Shown: positions 16,026 to 26,090, counted from the stretch's first letter. The stretch is DNA of 64,000 bases from an uncultured Mucilaginibacter sp. (GCA_903864275.1 CAIPFE010000059.1:94679-158678), one strand, 5' to 3'. Numbers and translations: made by a program. Notes: a model not told the origin generated them from the letters alone.

Positions 16026-17705
16026 ATGAAATTTCTACGGTTTGCGATGCTGCTGGTAATAATAATTGATATAAGATTGCCTGTAGCGAACGGAGCCTCA
16101 CGGAAGTTTTTAAGTCCAGGACCAGTCGTTTCGTTAGACTGCCCGCAAATCGACGATAGCCGTATCGTTATTTATCCCAGTTCATGCAATACGGCAGATG
16201 GCACAATAACGGGCATAACTGGGACTGGCACCGGTACCCTGACATTTACCTGGCTAAATGGTGAAAAAGATATTATCGGGCATGGCGCCGACCTGCTAAA
16301 TGCGGCGCCGGGAACCTATACCTTACAATTGCGCGATCAAAGTAAATGCCTGGCCGCAACCAAAACTTATACAGTGGGGCAAAGGAACAATATCGTAATT
16401 GATGAGAGCAAATTGAAGATAAAAGCCGCGGGCTGCAACGGGGCCGACGGGTCAGTGACCGGCTTAAGTATCAGTAATGCCGCGCAATACCAATGGTTTA
16501 CTGCAGCTAATAAATTGGTAACATCCACCGCCGACCTTACCAACGTGATCAACGGGATTTATACGCTTACAGTCACTGCAGCCGATGGCTGCAGCACGAC
16601 GAAAGCTTACGAGGTGCCCACCACTGGTTATTTTCCAAAACCAATACATGTCGATACTACTATAGGTTCTTGTGGTGGCAGTCCGGGTACAATTACATTG
16701 ACATTTAATCCAGCTCCGAAAGATCCGGCGTACACTTTCTATGCAAGGACTTCCGACGGCTCAGTGATTGTGACCAGAGTGTTACAGTACGGCGACGGCA
16801 CCCCCGTTAAAATAGATATTCCCATGCCAGATGCCAATTCACCAGTTACCGTGACTTTGACTAACCCCACTTATTGCACAGCGATAGTCGGCCAGTATTC
16901 GCTGCCGAACCCGGTTTTTGCCATATTGGAAGGGCAGTTTTTTTTAGTTAGAAATGACGCATGCGGGCGAAAAACGGGCGGCGTTTTTGGCCTGAAAATT
17001 TCAGGTGGAACACAGCCTTCTAAATATCCCAACCAAATTTGGACATGGACGGACAGCCTTGGTAATGTGGTTAGTACCTTCCCCGGCAACCTCACCAGCG
17101 TTGGAAAAGGTACATATACGCTTACCGTAAAGGACATTCACGGCTGCAGCGATACAAAGACATTCAGCGTTGCAGACAGCGCGGGCGAGGCCCTGCCGCC
17201 AGGAATAAACGGCGTTACGCTTTGCCTGCCAGCCACCATTACTTTATCTATAATAAACCCAAACCCTAAGTTTAAATACAAATTATATGATAGTACACAG
17301 TCAACAGAAATAGAGGAAAATGCTGCCGGGCTATTCCAGGTAAAGGTTACGCATACCACAAAGTATTACGCGACTACGGTAAACGGCCTTTGCGAAAGCG
17401 ATGAAACGCCCGTCACGGTCACGGTTATAGCGCCCGGGGTAATAATTCCGAATACCTTTACGCCAAACAACGATGGCATAAACGACTATTGGGACATCCC
17501 GCATATCAATGATTTCCCGGGCGCCGAAATAAGTATTTTTAACCGCGACGGGCAGTTGGTATTTCATTCTATAGATTACAGTCATCCTTTTAATGGGAAT
17601 TATAACGGCAAAAAATTACCGGTTGGCACTTATTATTATCTCATTGACTTGAAACAACCGGAGTGTTTTGGCAAGATATCGGGCAGCTTAACGATCATCC
17701 GGTGA
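16026..17705 (+). CDS. Type IX-secreted protein with gliding-type (type B) sorting domain
   Basis: 559 residues: a signal segment (about 1-24), then repeated Ig-like/SprB-like modules recognisable by GTYTLQLRD, GIYTLTVTAADGC and GTYTLTVKDIHGC (about 90-385), each with a Cys pair, and the C-terminal type B sorting domain (about 475-559: IIPNTFTPNNDGINDYW, ISIFNRDGQLVF, LPVGTYYYLIDL). Such proteins cross the outer membrane by the type IX system and stay on the surface or are shed. Function beyond adhesion or surface structure cannot be told. Confidence 0.92.
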   Translation: MKFLRFAMLLVIIIDIRLPVANGASRKFLSPGPVVSLDCPQIDDSRIVIYPSSCNTADGTITGITGTGTGTLTFTWLNGEKDIIGHGADLLNAAPGTYTLQLRDQSKCLAATKTYTVGQRNNIVIDESKLKIKAAGCNGADGSVTGLSISNAAQYQWFTAANKLVTSTADLTNVINGIYTLTVTAADGCSTTKAYEVPTTGYFPKPIHVDTTIGSCGGSPGTITLTFNPAPKDPAYTFYARTSDGSVIVTRVLQYGDGTPVKIDIPMPDANSPVTVTLTNPTYCTAIVGQYSLPNPVFAILEGQFFLVRNDACGRKTGGVFGLKISGGTQPSKYPNQIWTWTDSLGNVVSTFPGNLTSVGKGTYTLTVKDIHGCSDTKTFSVADSAGEALPPGINGVTLCLPATITLSIINPNPKFKYKLYDSTQSTEIEENAAGLFQVKVTHTTKYYATTVNGLCESDETPVTVTVIAPGVIIPNTFTPNNDGINDYWDIPHINDFPGAEISIFNRDGQLVFHSIDYSHPFNGNYNGKKLPVGTYYYLIDLKQPECFGKISGSLTIIR

Positions 17706-17825
17706 TCGAAATTTACCACGGAGGCCGCGAAGGAGGCACAAAGAACACGAAGATTGATAGATCTGTACCGAATTTGGTTTTTACTTTTTCGTCTTGGTTC
17801 CTGGGTCTAATATCTTGGCTCTTTA

Positions 17826-18350
17826 TTAGTCTTTTTGCACCCCTGAAAATAAAGCCTTCAATTCTGTGGCATCGTCAGCCTTCATTTTGCCGGCAAGTAT
17901 CAGGCGCAGCTGGCGGCGGCGAAGTGCACCGTTAAATAATTCGATTTCGTCTGCAGTTTGGGGTACCAGTTCAGGCACAGGTATCGTGCGCCCGTTTTGG
18001 TCAAGGGCTACAAAAGTATAATAAGCTTCGTTGCTTTTGATCCTTGAGCCGGACGGGATATTTTCGGCCCAAACTTCAAGCCTTACTTCAAGGGAAGTGG
18101 TAAATGCGCGCGAAACTTTAGCCTCAATGGTGATCACGTCGCCAAGTTTAATAGGGTGCTTAAAGGAAACATTATCAACTGATGCTGTGACTACAATGCG
18201 GTTGCAATGCTTTTGCGCCGATATAGCCGCCGCAATATCCATCCAGTGCAATAAACGCCCGCCCATTAAATTATTCATTGTGTTCGTATCATTGGGTAAT
18301 ACCAGTTCATTCATGATGGTATGCGATTCTTTGGGCGTTTTTCCTTTCAT
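17826..18350 (-). CDS. Acyl-CoA thioesterase (hotdog fold)
   Basis: 174 residues, one hotdog domain of the YciA/acyl-CoA hydrolase type: NTMNNLMGGRLLHWMDIAAAISAQKH holds the central helix with the catalytic Asp, followed by VVTASVDNVSFKHPIKLGDVITIEAKV. It releases CoA from acyl-CoA in the cytoplasm. A C-terminal extension of about 40 residues (RRRQLRLILAGKMKADDATELKALF) is helical. It diverges from the DPP4 gene, with a heptad hairpin between. Confidence 0.9.
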   Translation of the reverse strand: MKGKTPKESHTIMNELVLPNDTNTMNNLMGGRLLHWMDIAAAISAQKHCNRIVVTASVDNVSFKHPIKLGDVITIEAKVSRAFTTSLEVRLEVWAENIPSGSRIKSNEAYYTFVALDQNGRTIPVPELVPQTADEIELFNGALRRRQLRLILAGKMKADDATELKALFSGVQKD

Positions 18351-18380
18351 TGGGTGGCGTTTGGTGCAAAGATACTCTTT

Positions 18381-18515
18381 AAGCGCAAAGCTAAAAGCAG
18401 AAAGCTTAAAGCAAAAAGTGTTTTGTAAAATAGGCTGTTTAAACTAAAAAAATAATTCCACTTTAACGTTTCTGCGTCCTTCGGCTTTGGTCTTTTAGCT
18501 TTCCGCTTTCTGCTT
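18381..18515. repeat. AAGCNNN heptad inverted arrays
   Basis: Left arm 18381-18422: six words starting AAGC. Right arm 18474-18515: words ending in GCTT or similar. The loop is about 50 nt. It lies between two divergent genes, where no terminator is needed. Confidence 0.75.
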
Positions 18516-18571
18516 TTTTATATTGTGTAATTAACTTAGTTTTAGCGTCTCAATAATTCAAATCCTTTTTT

Positions 18572-20824
18572 ATGAAATTTCAATACTTGCGGGTTAAATT
18601 CATTTTTACATTCGCCTTATGCTGCTTGTTGTCGTTCGGGCTTAAGGCGCAGACCAAACAGCAATACGCCAGTTTGGAGGATGCCTTAAGAACGGGCGGC
18701 AGCCTTTATGGAAACCCGGGCCCGCAAAGCGTTAACTGGACCAATGAGGGGAACAAATACTCTTTTATCAATAATGACGAGATCCGCTCTATGGATCCCA
18801 AAACACAGCAGGACGAATTGGTATTCACCAATAAAGGCATCACATTTCCGGGAAGCGCCAAGGCGTTTGAATATGAATCCTTCCAATGGTCGCACGATTC
18901 AAAACACCTTGTTTTTAAAACTAATTTCAGGCCGATCTACCGTAATTCGGGAATAGCCGATTATTTTATTTACGATCTCGGCAATAAACAACTAACCCAG
19001 GCCGCTAAGGACGCCCGTACTGCGGAATTGTCGCCCGACGGTTCTATGGTAGGCATTGAGCGTAAAGGCAACATGTTTGTTTACAATTTTGCGAGCGGTA
19101 AGGAACAACAACTTACCAACGATTCAACCAGTGACAACGGCACCTTTAACGGCCATTATGACTGGGTTTATGAAGAAGAGTTTGGCCAGGGGCAGGCATG
19201 GAACTGGAGCAAGGATAGTAAATACATCGCTTTCTGGCAGTTTGATGAGCGCCAGGTGCCCGATTTCCAGATGACCAATTATAGCGGGATGCATGCCAAC
19301 GAAATCCACATACCCATACCGCAGGTGGGCGATCCCAACCCTTCGGTGAAAATTGGCGTGGTGGATGTAACGTCAGGCAAAAAAATTTGGCTTACGCCCG
19401 ATGAGACGGGCGATTTTTATATCCCCCGTATCTACTGGACAAGCAATCCCGATGTTTTGGCCCTGATGACACTTAACCGTGCGCAAAACCACATGAAGCT
19501 TTACTTTTTTAATGTAAAAACAGGCGAGCATCATGTAGTACTTGAAGAACAGAACACCACCTGGGTGGCCATTTTTAATTTCTATACCAACGTGAACGAC
19601 ATGGTTTATTTTCCCGAAAAATCAAAGGAGTTTTTCTGGGTGTCCGACCGTTCCGGGTATTATCATATCTATCGTTACAGCTACGATGGCAAGCTCATCA
19701 ACCAGGTAACAAAAGGCGACTGGGACATGATAAAGGTATCCGGCATTAACCCCGAAACAAAAAGGATATACTATTTATCCGCAGAAGACGGCGGCCTGGA
19801 ACAGCAGTTCTATTCCATCAAATTTGACGGGAGCGATAAAACAAAATTGTCGACGGTGGCAGGGTTTCATGATATCAATATGTCGCCTAATACAAGGTAT
19901 TACCTTGATTCGTACAGCAATGTGAGTACGCCTCTGCATGTAGGCCTGTGCGATGACCATGGCAAAGTTTTAAAAATGCTGGAAGAGAATAAACCGGTAA
20001 GTGAGTTTACAAAAACCCACGCTTATTCAACAACTGAGCATTTTAAGTTTAAAACTACCGATGGCGTAAGTTTGGATGGCTATATCATCAAACCATTCAA
20101 TTTCGATCCCACCAAAAAATACCCCGTAGTGATGACGGTTTATGGCGGCCCGGAATCGCACGATGTATTTAACAGTTTTTCGACCGATATATGGCAGCAA
20201 TGGCTGGCACAGAGCGGGTACATAGTAGCCGACGTAAATAACCGCGGCATAGCCAATTATGGCAGCGCTTTTGAGAAAGTAGTTTACAAGCAATTGGGTA
20301 AATGGGAAAGCAATGATTTCGTGGAAACCGCCAATTACCTCGCCAAAATGCCTTTTGTAGATGCCGGTAAAATGGCCATAATGGGCACCAGCTATGGCGG
20401 TTACAGCACTACTTATACGCTGCTTACACACCCCGGCGTATTTAAGGTAGGCATTGCCAATTCCCCGGTTGCCGACTGGCGTTTGTATGACGATATTTAT
20501 ACCGAGCGTTATATGGCACCTTTAAAGGACAATGAAGAAGGCTACAAAAACAGCTCGGATATTACCCATGCCGCCAACCTGAAAGACCATTTGTTATTAA
20601 TCCACTCCATGAGTGATGATAATGTACACCCCTCAAATACCATGCAATTACTTACCGCTTTAACCAATGCCGGTAAAGATGCCGAACTGCGCATTTACCC
20701 GCCCGGCGCGCATGGGGCTGTATATAACTGGCAAAGCTATGTCCTGGCATCAGATGTTAGCTTCCAGTTTTTGGAACGGTATTTAAAAGGGAATGATGAT
20801 CTGCCGAATGTGAATGCTAAATGA
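18572..20824 (+). CDS. Dipeptidyl peptidase IV (S9B)
   Basis: 750 residues with a signal peptide (about 1-27, ending LKAQT). An N-terminal eight-bladed propeller (about 40-490) with the DPP4 hallmark YDWVYEEEFG near residue 207 carrying the Glu pair that binds the substrate N-terminus, then an alpha/beta hydrolase domain with GTSYGGY (Ser about 607), DDNVH (Asp about 680) and GAHGAVY (His about 712). It removes Xaa-Pro dipeptides in the periplasm. The TGA stop is also the start of a GATTTCG array. Confidence 0.95.
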   Translation: MKFQYLRVKFIFTFALCCLLSFGLKAQTKQQYASLEDALRTGGSLYGNPGPQSVNWTNEGNKYSFINNDEIRSMDPKTQQDELVFTNKGITFPGSAKAFEYESFQWSHDSKHLVFKTNFRPIYRNSGIADYFIYDLGNKQLTQAAKDARTAELSPDGSMVGIERKGNMFVYNFASGKEQQLTNDSTSDNGTFNGHYDWVYEEEFGQGQAWNWSKDSKYIAFWQFDERQVPDFQMTNYSGMHANEIHIPIPQVGDPNPSVKIGVVDVTSGKKIWLTPDETGDFYIPRIYWTSNPDVLALMTLNRAQNHMKLYFFNVKTGEHHVVLEEQNTTWVAIFNFYTNVNDMVYFPEKSKEFFWVSDRSGYYHIYRYSYDGKLINQVTKGDWDMIKVSGINPETKRIYYLSAEDGGLEQQFYSIKFDGSDKTKLSTVAGFHDINMSPNTRYYLDSYSNVSTPLHVGLCDDHGKVLKMLEENKPVSEFTKTHAYSTTEHFKFKTTDGVSLDGYIIKPFNFDPTKKYPVVMTVYGGPESHDVFNSFSTDIWQQWLAQSGYIVADVNNRGIANYGSAFEKVVYKQLGKWESNDFVETANYLAKMPFVDAGKMAIMGTSYGGYSTTYTLLTHPGVFKVGIANSPVADWRLYDDIYTERYMAPLKDNEEGYKNSSDITHAANLKDHLLLIHSMSDDNVHPSNTMQLLTALTNAGKDAELRIYPPGAHGAVYNWQSYVLASDVSFQFLERYLKGNDDLPNVNAK

Positions 20825-21010
20825 TTTCGGATTTCGGATTTTCGATTTCGGATTTATTTTTTATTTAGAATTTATGATTACTTTAGATTTTTAACCCTGA
20901 AACAATCATGGACAAGCAGAATTAAGGCGCAGAGCGCAACAATAAGTCAGAATTAAAAAAGTGAAAAAAATCTCAAAATCCGAAATAGAACATCCGAAAT
21001 CCGAAATAAA
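20823..21010. mobile_element. Deleted remnant of a four-helix-bundle hairpin cassette
   Basis: Inverted GATTTCG arrays (20824-20856 and 20975-21007; 3 mismatches in 33) enclose about 120 bp. This core begins like the intact cassette at 53.9 kb (TTTATTTNGAATTT after the left arm), contains ATGGACAAG followed by GAATTAA at 20909, matching the start of the four-helix-bundle ORF, and then AAGTCAGAATTAAAAAA at 20944, matching its end. About 330 bp of coding sequence is missing. It is best read as an internally deleted copy. The left arm overlaps the DPP4 stop codon. Confidence 0.7.
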
Positions 21011-21016
21011 AAAGTT

Positions 21017-21316
21017 ATGTTAAAAAGAGGGCTGCCCCCGTCACATCCTGGCGAGATATTGAAAGAAATGTTTATTATCGAGCGCAATTTAACTATTACC
21101 GAAGTAGCTAAAGGGTTAAATATGGCAAGGGCTAACTTGTCATCGGTGATCAATGGTCATTTGGGTATCAGCCCGGAACTCGCCGTTAAACTGTCCGAAG
21201 CGTTTGGAAATACAACGCAGTTTTGGGTGAATTTGCAGAATAATTTCGAATTGTGGCATGCTGAAAGGAAAATAGATAGAACGTCTATTCGCCATTTTGA
21301 TAAGATGGCAGTGTAG
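21017..21316 (+). CDS. HigA-family antitoxin, orphan
   Basis: 99 residues with the HigA/XRE pattern: PPSHPGEILKEMFI, then a helix-turn-helix (ITEVAKGLNMARANLSSVINGHLGISPELAVKLSEAFG) and WVNLQNNFELWHAE. This matches the addiction-module antitoxin family whose toxin gene normally lies just upstream. Only 192 bp separate it from DPP4 and these hold the cassette remnant, so no HigB is present. It may be a relic or a stand-alone regulator. It starts 7 bp after the remnant ends. Confidence 0.85.
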   Translation: MLKRGLPPSHPGEILKEMFIIERNLTITEVAKGLNMARANLSSVINGHLGISPELAVKLSEAFGNTTQFWVNLQNNFELWHAERKIDRTSIRHFDKMAV

Positions 21317-21376
21317 TATTTTTCGAATTTGCATCTTTAAAATTAGTTATCAACCCATCCAATTTTTCTCCACAAT

Positions 21377-21404
21377 CAATCCGAAATCGAAAATCCGATC
21401 CGCC
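21377..21404. repeat. Inverted GATTTCG-family array before dnaE
   Basis: Three to four reverse-complement heptads (CAATCCG, AAATCGA, AAATCCG) downstream of higA and upstream of the dnaE promoter. Confidence 0.65.
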
Positions 21405-21423
21405 AAATGGCGGACGAAATCAG

Positions 21424-21431
21424 TAACTTTG
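21424..21431 (+). promoter_or_regulatory. -7 element for dnaE
   Basis: TAACTTTG, exact TAnnTTTG match, 28 bp before the dnaE ATG. Confidence 0.55.
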
Positions 21432-21459
21432 ATGTCTTCTAAAGGAAGATAAAAAAACG

Positions 21460-24400
21460 ATGCCAAATTTTTCACACTTACACGTTCATACCCAGTTTTC
21501 ATTGCTCGACGGCGCTGCAGATATATCAAAACTATATAAAAAAGCTGCTGCGGATGGCATGAAAGCGCTTGCCATTACCGACCACGGCAATATGTTTGGC
21601 GTGTTTAAGTTTGTGGCCGAAGCGGGGAAACACGGCATAAAACCGATTGTCGGCTGTGAATTTTACGTGGTGGATGACCGGCATAAAAAACAGTTCACCA
21701 AGGAGAAAAAAGATAAAAGGTACCACCAGCTGATGCTGGCAAAAAATCCCGAAGGCTATAGAAACCTGGTCAAGCTTTGCTCGCTGGGCTATATGGAGGG
21801 CATGTACAGCAAATGGCCGCGCATCGATAAAGAACTGATCTTAAAATACCACAAAGGCCTTATTGCCACCACCTGCTGTTTGGGTGCATCGGTACCGCAG
21901 GCTATTTTAAGCAAGGGCGAGGCTGAGGCCGAAGAAGAATTTAAATGGTGGCTCGACCTGTTTGGCGAGGACTACTACATTGAAATGCAGCGCCATGATA
22001 TCCCCGAGCAAAATACGGTGAACGAGGTACTGGTAAAGTTTGCCAAAAAGCACAATGTAAAGGTGATCTGCTCCAATGATTCGCATTATGTGGATCAGCA
22101 GGACTCCAACGCCCATGATATTTTGCTTTGCGTAAACACCGGCGATATGCAAAGCACGCCCATCGCTACGGACGAAGAAGGCGGCAAAGGCTACCGTTTC
22201 GGGTTCCCTAACGACCAGTTTTATTTTAAGACGCAGGCCGAAATGGGTAAGCTGTTCGAGGATATCCCTGAATCATTAGATAACACCAATGAGATAGTTG
22301 ATAAGGTTGAAGTATTAAAACTAAAAAGGGATATTTTGCTGCCCAACTTTGTTATCCCGCCTGAATTCAACATCCACAGCACACCGGATGCCGATACGCT
22401 AAACCAATGGGAATATTTAAAACATTTAACCTATACAGGTGCGAAAGAGCGTTATATTGATATTACGCCCGACGTTGAAGAGCGCATCGAATTCGAGCTG
22501 TTTACTATCCGTACCATGGGCTTTGCTGGTTACTTTTTAATTGTGGCTGACTTTATAAAGCATGGCCGTAATATCGGCGTGTTTATAGGCCCCGGCCGTG
22601 GCTCGGCGGCAGGGTCAGTAGTAGCTTACTGTACCGGCATCACCAATATCGATCCTTTAAAATACAACCTGCTGTTCGAAAGGTTCCTTAACCCCGACCG
22701 TAAGTCGATGCCCGATATTGATACGGACTTTGACGATGCAGGTCGCCAGAAAGTGATCGATTACGTGGTGGAGAAATATGGTAAAAACCAGGTAGCGCAG
22801 ATCATTACCTATGGCTCTATGGCTGCGCGAACCAGCATACAGGATGTTGGGCGTGTACTGGATATGCCGCTGTCCGAGATGAACGCCATCAAAAAGCTTG
22901 TTCCGGATACTTTGGGAATCACCCTTAAAGACGCTATTGAACAGGTACCCGAACTAAAGGAAATATTAAAAGGCAATGACCTTCGCGCACAGGTTTTACG
23001 GGAGGCTGAGAAGCTGGAAGGATCGGTGCGTAATACAGGAGTACACGCTGCGGGTATCATCATCGCTCCTTATGATTTGACGGATATTGTACCCGTCGCT
23101 GTCGCAAAAGACTCCGAACTGCTGGTTACCCAATATGACGGCCGTGTTATTGAAGATGCCGGAGTTATCAAAATGGACTTCCTGGGTTTAAAAACGCTCA
23201 CTATCCTGAAAGATGCTTTGCGCCTCATCAAGCAAAACCACGATGTAACCATTGATATCGATACGATAGCGCTGGATGATGTGAAAACCTTTGAGCTTTA
23301 CCAGCGCGGCGATACCAACGGTACGTTCCAGTTTGAAAGTGACGGGATGCAAATGTACCTGCGCGATCTGAAACCCGATAAATTTGAGGATTTGATCGCC
23401 ATGAATGCCCTGTACCGGCCAGGCCCGATAGAGTATATCCCCAGCTTTATCCGGCGAAAGAACGGGCAGGAGCCCGTTGCCTTTGACCTGGCCGATATGG
23501 AAGAATACCTGGGCGAAACCTACGGAATTACTGTTTACCAGGAACAGGTGATGCTTTTATCGCAAAAGCTGGCCGGTTTCAGCAAAGGCGATGCCGACGT
23601 TTTGCGCAAGGCCATGGGTAAAAAGCAGATAGAAGTGTTGAATAAAATGGAGGCCCAGTTTATGGACGGCGCTGCCGCGAAGGGCCACCCTAAAGATAAG
23701 CTCACCAAAATATGGAACGACTGGAAGGCCTTCGCCCAGTATGCCTTTAATAAATCGCACTCCACCTGTTATGCCTTTGTGGCCTATCAAACTGCCTATT
23801 TAAAGGCACATTACCCGTCCGAATATATGGCCGCGGTTTTAAACAACCAGAATAACATGGAAAAGATCACCTTTTTTATGGAAGAATGCCGCAGGATGGG
23901 CGTGCAGGTTTTAGGGCCTGATATTAATGAATCCGACATGGCCTTTGCCGTTAATAGTAAGGGCCAGATACGTTTCGGGCTTACCGGTGTGAAAGGGGTT
24001 GGCGATAAAGCCGTGGAAAGTATTATTGAAGAACGCAAGGAGCGCGGCCCTTATAAATCGGTTTATGATTTTGCACAACGCTCCAATACGCGCAGCGTTA
24101 ACCGTAAATCGTACGAAAACCTGGTTTATGGTGGCGGTTTTGATGAGTTTGGATTAAAACGTTCCCAATTTTTTGCCAAAACGGATAATGGCGTATTAAC
24201 AGGTGTTGAACGTTTGATAAAATATGCCAACGATTACCAGAATGTGCAAAATAGCTCGCAGTCGTCGTTGTTCGGGGGAGGCGCGGTAAATTCATATATC
24301 CCCGAGCCGGCCATGCCTGAAGCCGAGGAATGGCCGCTGATAGAAAAATTAAAGTACGAGAAGGACGTGATCGGCATGTATTTAACCGGCCACCCGCTTG

Positions 24401-25047
24401 ATAATTATAAAGTTGAACTGGAAAGGTTTTGCAATACCAGCATCAGCGACCTTAAAAACATGCAAAAAGCGCGTTCCGGCGAGGGTGGCGACGAGATCAT
24501 GGCGTCATTTAACCAATTACGAAAAAGGGGCGAGATATGCGTAGGCGGCCTTGTTTCCAACGTGCAGCATAAAATGACCAAAAACGGCAAGCCATTTGGC
24601 ACATTTGTGTTGGAGGACTATAATGAATCGTATGAGTTTGCCCTGTTTGGTGATGATTATGTAAAATTCCGCAACCTGATGATGGACGGCTATTTCCTGC
24701 ACCTAAAAGGCATTATTGAAGAAAAATTCAGGCAAAAAGACAACTGGGACATGCGGATATTAACCATGAGCCTGCTATCCGAAATGCGCGATAAACTGAC
24801 CAAATCGCTAACTGTTTGCCTTGATTTAAACACCCTTAACAGCCAGCTTCTGGATAATATACAGGAACTGATCAATACCAATAACCAGCGCTACCCGGTT
24901 AAAAACTGCACCCTTCGTTTCATGGTGAAAGACCGTGATGAAGCTATGTTGGTTGAGCTCCCCTCAAAAACCTTCAAAGTAAACCCAAGCGACGATTTGA
25001 TGGCTGAGATCTTTAGTTTGACTAATGCGCAGGCGGTGCTGAATTAG
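21460..25047 (+). CDS. dnaE: DNA polymerase III alpha subunit
   Basis: 1195 residues, normal for DnaE. A PHP domain (about 4-290, starting SHLHVHTQFSLLDGAA), the polymerase core with the catalytic PDIDTDFDD near residue 416, a helix-hairpin-helix (about 830-850, LTGVKGVGDKAVESI) and a C-terminal OB fold (about 1025-1100). It is the replicative polymerase. Single gene with its own promoter; no damage seen. Confidence 0.97.
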   Translation: MPNFSHLHVHTQFSLLDGAADISKLYKKAAADGMKALAITDHGNMFGVFKFVAEAGKHGIKPIVGCEFYVVDDRHKKQFTKEKKDKRYHQLMLAKNPEGYRNLVKLCSLGYMEGMYSKWPRIDKELILKYHKGLIATTCCLGASVPQAILSKGEAEAEEEFKWWLDLFGEDYYIEMQRHDIPEQNTVNEVLVKFAKKHNVKVICSNDSHYVDQQDSNAHDILLCVNTGDMQSTPIATDEEGGKGYRFGFPNDQFYFKTQAEMGKLFEDIPESLDNTNEIVDKVEVLKLKRDILLPNFVIPPEFNIHSTPDADTLNQWEYLKHLTYTGAKERYIDITPDVEERIEFELFTIRTMGFAGYFLIVADFIKHGRNIGVFIGPGRGSAAGSVVAYCTGITNIDPLKYNLLFERFLNPDRKSMPDIDTDFDDAGRQKVIDYVVEKYGKNQVAQIITYGSMAARTSIQDVGRVLDMPLSEMNAIKKLVPDTLGITLKDAIEQVPELKEILKGNDLRAQVLREAEKLEGSVRNTGVHAAGIIIAPYDLTDIVPVAVAKDSELLVTQYDGRVIEDAGVIKMDFLGLKTLTILKDALRLIKQNHDVTIDIDTIALDDVKTFELYQRGDTNGTFQFESDGMQMYLRDLKPDKFEDLIAMNALYRPGPIEYIPSFIRRKNGQEPVAFDLADMEEYLGETYGITVYQEQVMLLSQKLAGFSKGDADVLRKAMGKKQIEVLNKMEAQFMDGAAAKGHPKDKLTKIWNDWKAFAQYAFNKSHSTCYAFVAYQTAYLKAHYPSEYMAAVLNNQNNMEKITFFMEECRRMGVQVLGPDINESDMAFAVNSKGQIRFGLTGVKGVGDKAVESIIEERKERGPYKSVYDFAQRSNTRSVNRKSYENLVYGGGFDEFGLKRSQFFAKTDNGVLTGVERLIKYANDYQNVQNSSQSSLFGGGAVNSYIPEPAMPEAEEWPLIEKLKYEKDVIGMYLTGHPLDNYKVELERFCNTSISDLKNMQKARSGEGGDEIMASFNQLRKRGEICVGGLVSNVQHKMTKNGKPFGTFVLEDYNESYEFALFGDDYVKFRNLMMDGYFLHLKGIIEEKFRQKDNWDMRILTMSLLSEMRDKLTKSLTVCLDLNTLNSQLLDNIQELINTNNQRYPVKNCTLRFMVKDRDEAMLVELPSKTFKVNPSDDLMAEIFSLTNAQAVLN

Positions 25048-25069
25048 TCGATTTGAAAATGCCTAAGTT

Positions 25070-25172
25070 GTCATTGCGAGGAGGAACGACGAAGCAATCT
25101 CCTCGCCATGTATATATGCTGCCAGTCGAAGGCAGCATTGCTTCTCCACCCGCGGACGAATCGTAATGGCAT
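25070..25172. repeat. REP-like intergenic palindrome
   Basis: Begins with GTCATTGCGAGGAGGAACG, continues to GAAGCAATCTCC, and a diverged inverted partner ends near 25172. The same words occur in opposite orientation at 45459-45552. This type of dispersed palindrome is known from many bacterial genomes. Confidence 0.7.
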
Positions 25173-25203
25173 GGTATAGAGATCTGTTCAAGTTAACAGG
25201 GTT

Positions 25204-25959
25204 TTAAAATTGACTTGAGGAGTTATGAAGCGGATCAGGGCCTGCAAAGCCACTTTTCTCAAACTTTTTAAAACATTCCTTTATATAAACCTCCATTTCA
25301 TAATCCGTTGCCTTTAAAACAAATTGATAAGCAGGGCGGTATTGTGTTAAAAAAACAGATAGTGTATCGCCACTCAATCCTGTGACCCGGCTTACAATAC
25401 CTTTGTTAAAATGCTCATCCACATATTGTTCATGCTCATCCCTGATGAGTATTTTGTTAAACTTATATTCCGGTGTGCTTTTTTTGGTTAACGCGGCAAT
25501 TAATATAAGCGGGTTTATGGAGATCAGGTCACCCGGTTGTTTGTTGGAGTTGCCGGTAAAGGCGTCCATAACCGTTGGGCCTTTATAATTAAATTGTTTG
25601 GCGTAGGCGATGCGGTTTTCAATGGAATCTTTTTTAAAATCCCTGTCGCCGCGTATAGTAACAGTGTTAAGAGATATTACGGATGGCTCCAATTCAATAC
25701 GTAAAACAGTGGCAATCTTGCTTACGGCGACGGTATAAGTTTTATAGGAAAAATGGGTAATCTTAAGACTATCGCTTGAAGCGGCAACATCTATCTCGAA
25801 GCCGCCTGATAAATTGGTGTAGGTTTTTGCGCTTCCAGCGCTTACCAAAGCGCCGCTTACTGGTTGCTTACTCGTTTTATCAATTACGAAACCGGTTACT
25901 TTTTGGCTGTAAGTGCAGGCAAAGGTGCCAAGCAATATCAGTAATAACAGGTATTTCAT
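25204..25959 (-). CDS. Secreted carboxypeptidase-like regulatory domain protein
   Basis: 251 residues from the Met preceding KYLLLLILL, the better start for the signal peptide (about 1-18, CTYSQ). A CarboxypepD_reg-like module covers about 20-100 (VTGFVIDKTSKQPVSGALVSAG, TNLSGGFEIDV), followed by a region of about 145 residues with RDFKKDSIENRIAYAK that is seen in many Bacteroidota proteins of this class. Likely an outer-membrane-associated or periplasmic protein. No enzymatic motif. Confidence 0.8.
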   Translation of the reverse strand: MKYLLLLILLGTFACTYSQKVTGFVIDKTSKQPVSGALVSAGSAKTYTNLSGGFEIDVAASSDSLKITHFSYKTYTVAVSKIATVLRIELEPSVISLNTVTIRGDRDFKKDSIENRIAYAKQFNYKGPTVMDAFTGNSNKQPGDLISINPLILIAALTKKSTPEYKFNKILIRDEHEQYVDEHFNKGIVSRVTGLSGDTLSVFLTQYRPAYQFVLKATDYEMEVYIKECFKKFEKSGFAGPDPLHNSSSQF

Positions 25960-26090
25960 GCAGGGCATTGTTATGGTGAATTTAGATATTCACTCAAAAA
26001 TAATCATCTGCTGATACGCAGGTAATTGTTTAACAACATTTAACAACCTGGGAATACCCTCTAACATTGGACCATTCCCTGCAATATATT

